Source of the DNA: Neisseriaceae bacterium
GTDB lineage: Bacteria > Pseudomonadota > Gammaproteobacteria > Burkholderiales > UBA11063
Direction of reading: 5' to 3'
Assembly (NCBI GenBank): GCA_947446595.1
Contig: CANFGS010000006.1
Coordinates: 1-64,000, forward strand
Length of the DNA: 64,000 nt
Part shown: positions 63,143 through 64,000 of the stretch, piece after piece
Numbering within the stretch: position 1 is the first letter of the stretch
How the letters are laid out: each line of letters opens with the position of its first letter
Made by a program: the position numbers and the translations under genes
Notes under the pieces: generated by a model
Told to the model about the DNA's origin: nothing
The model's input: only the letters and a program-made list of their open reading frames with translations
Databases searched by the model: none

Positions 63143-64000
63143 ATGAGTTCTCATTTTTTGACAGATGTTAATTGCAAAAAATATAAAGGTTTCAACGACT
63201 TCCATGTTGAAAACCTTGCAAGAGTAAATTTAATTGGTGGAAAAAACAATGTTGGTAAAACAGCTTTTATGGAAGGATGTTTTATTAATGTTTCAGCAAT
63301 TAACGTTAATTCTTTTGCGTGTACATTACATAGTGTTAAATTCATGAGGGAAAATATAAATATACTAACTAATAATTTAAATTATAAACCTGTGTCTTAC
63401 CTTGAATATTTTAATGATATTGATATTGATTCAAATATAAATCAAACTTCATTTAAAATTGAAGAAAAAGATGGGCAAAAAGACTATGCTTTCAAAATTT
63501 ATAATAAGCCTATTTTAGTACCATCTATTAATTTACTGGCACCAATGCCAAATATAAATTATAATAATCAAACAATCTTACTACCTCAATTTCTTCAACC
63601 ACTTGCAAATACATCCCCTAATAAAGTTCACAATGTCATTTTTATTGATGGTTTTGGTCAATCTAATATTGAAATTGTACGCAACTTTTCTGTAGTACAG
63701 AAAATGGAGCAAGAAAAATATCTTATTGAGGCTTTGCAGGGTTTCGATGAAAAAATTGAAAGCTTTAAGGTGATTAATGAAATTCCACAATGTAAAATTA
63801 ACGGCAGATGGTTGGAGCTTACAGAGTTAGGTGATGGTACTGTGCATTTAGTGTCTATTGTCACATCACTTTTTAGTGCAAAAGATGGATATTTATTTAT
63901 TGATGAAATAGAAAATGGCGTACATTACACATATTTAAAAGAACTTTGGAAGATAATATTTACAGTTTCCAAAGAGGTCAATTGTCAAGTCTTTGCAACT
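63143..64000 (+). CDS. AAA/OLD-like ATPase (N-terminal part; runs off window)
   Basis: Open + frame not in the ORF track: MSSHFLTDVNCKKYKGFNDFHVENLARVNLIGGKNNVGKTAFMEG (Walker A) ... LFIDEIENGVHYTYLKELWKIIF (Walker B). Confidence 0.85.
   Translation, partial: MSSHFLTDVNCKKYKGFNDFHVENLARVNLIGGKNNVGKTAFMEGCFINVSAINVNSFACTLHSVKFMRENINILTNNLNYKPVSYLEYFNDIDIDSNINQTSFKIEEKDGQKDYAFKIYNKPILVPSINLLAPMPNINYNNQTILLPQFLQPLANTSPNKVHNVIFIDGFGQSNIEIVRNFSVVQKMEQEKYLIEALQGFDEKIESFKVINEIPQCKINGRWLELTELGDGTVHLVSIVTSLFSAKDGYLFIDEIENGVHYTYLKELWKIIFTVSKEVNCQVFAT

Overview
The window holds a low-GC chromosomal backbone (1-15.1 kb), an integrated myovirus-type prophage of about 47.9 kb (15118-62975), and the start of a further accessory region (62976-64000). 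Backbone: aroK, a repeat-bearing small lipoprotein, the full atpIBEFHAGDC operon, miaB, a phoH-like gene, an rlpA-like gene, trmL, prmB, sucCD, tRNA-Ser(TGA) and an initiator tRNA-fMet. The prophage sits in the 3' end of tRNA-fMet. It is bounded by an exact 23-bp duplication (TTCAAATCCAGCCCCCGCAACCA) and by arm-site-like TGCCCCAAA tandems next to each end. It carries an integrase, excisionase-like genes, RecT/RecE-type recombination genes, a CI/LexA-like repressor, replication genes, and head, sheath, tube and baseplate genes. I found no recognisable lysis cassette. The most notable content is accessory. (i) An ~8.3-kb cargo block is wedged between one cluster of repressor-operator-like sites and cI. 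It holds a solo PD-(D/E)XK-like ORF, a Vat/CatB acetyltransferase remnant, and a type I R-M operon hsdM-hsdS-[dual-specificity phosphatase]-hsdR with the phosphatase translationally coupled inside it. (ii) Antisense cargo genes interrupt the structural operon: a TIGR04255-like three-gene operon and a HEPN-like RNxxxxH protein. (iii) A Panacea/DUF4065 two-gene pair lies near attR. (iv) There is a highly structured putative ncRNA downstream of the cI operator. (v) The tail assembly chaperone has a textbook A_AAA_AAG -1 frameshift site. (vi) An AAA/OLD-like ATPase gene begins just outside attR and runs off the window. All functional calls come from reading motifs and gene order; no database search was run.
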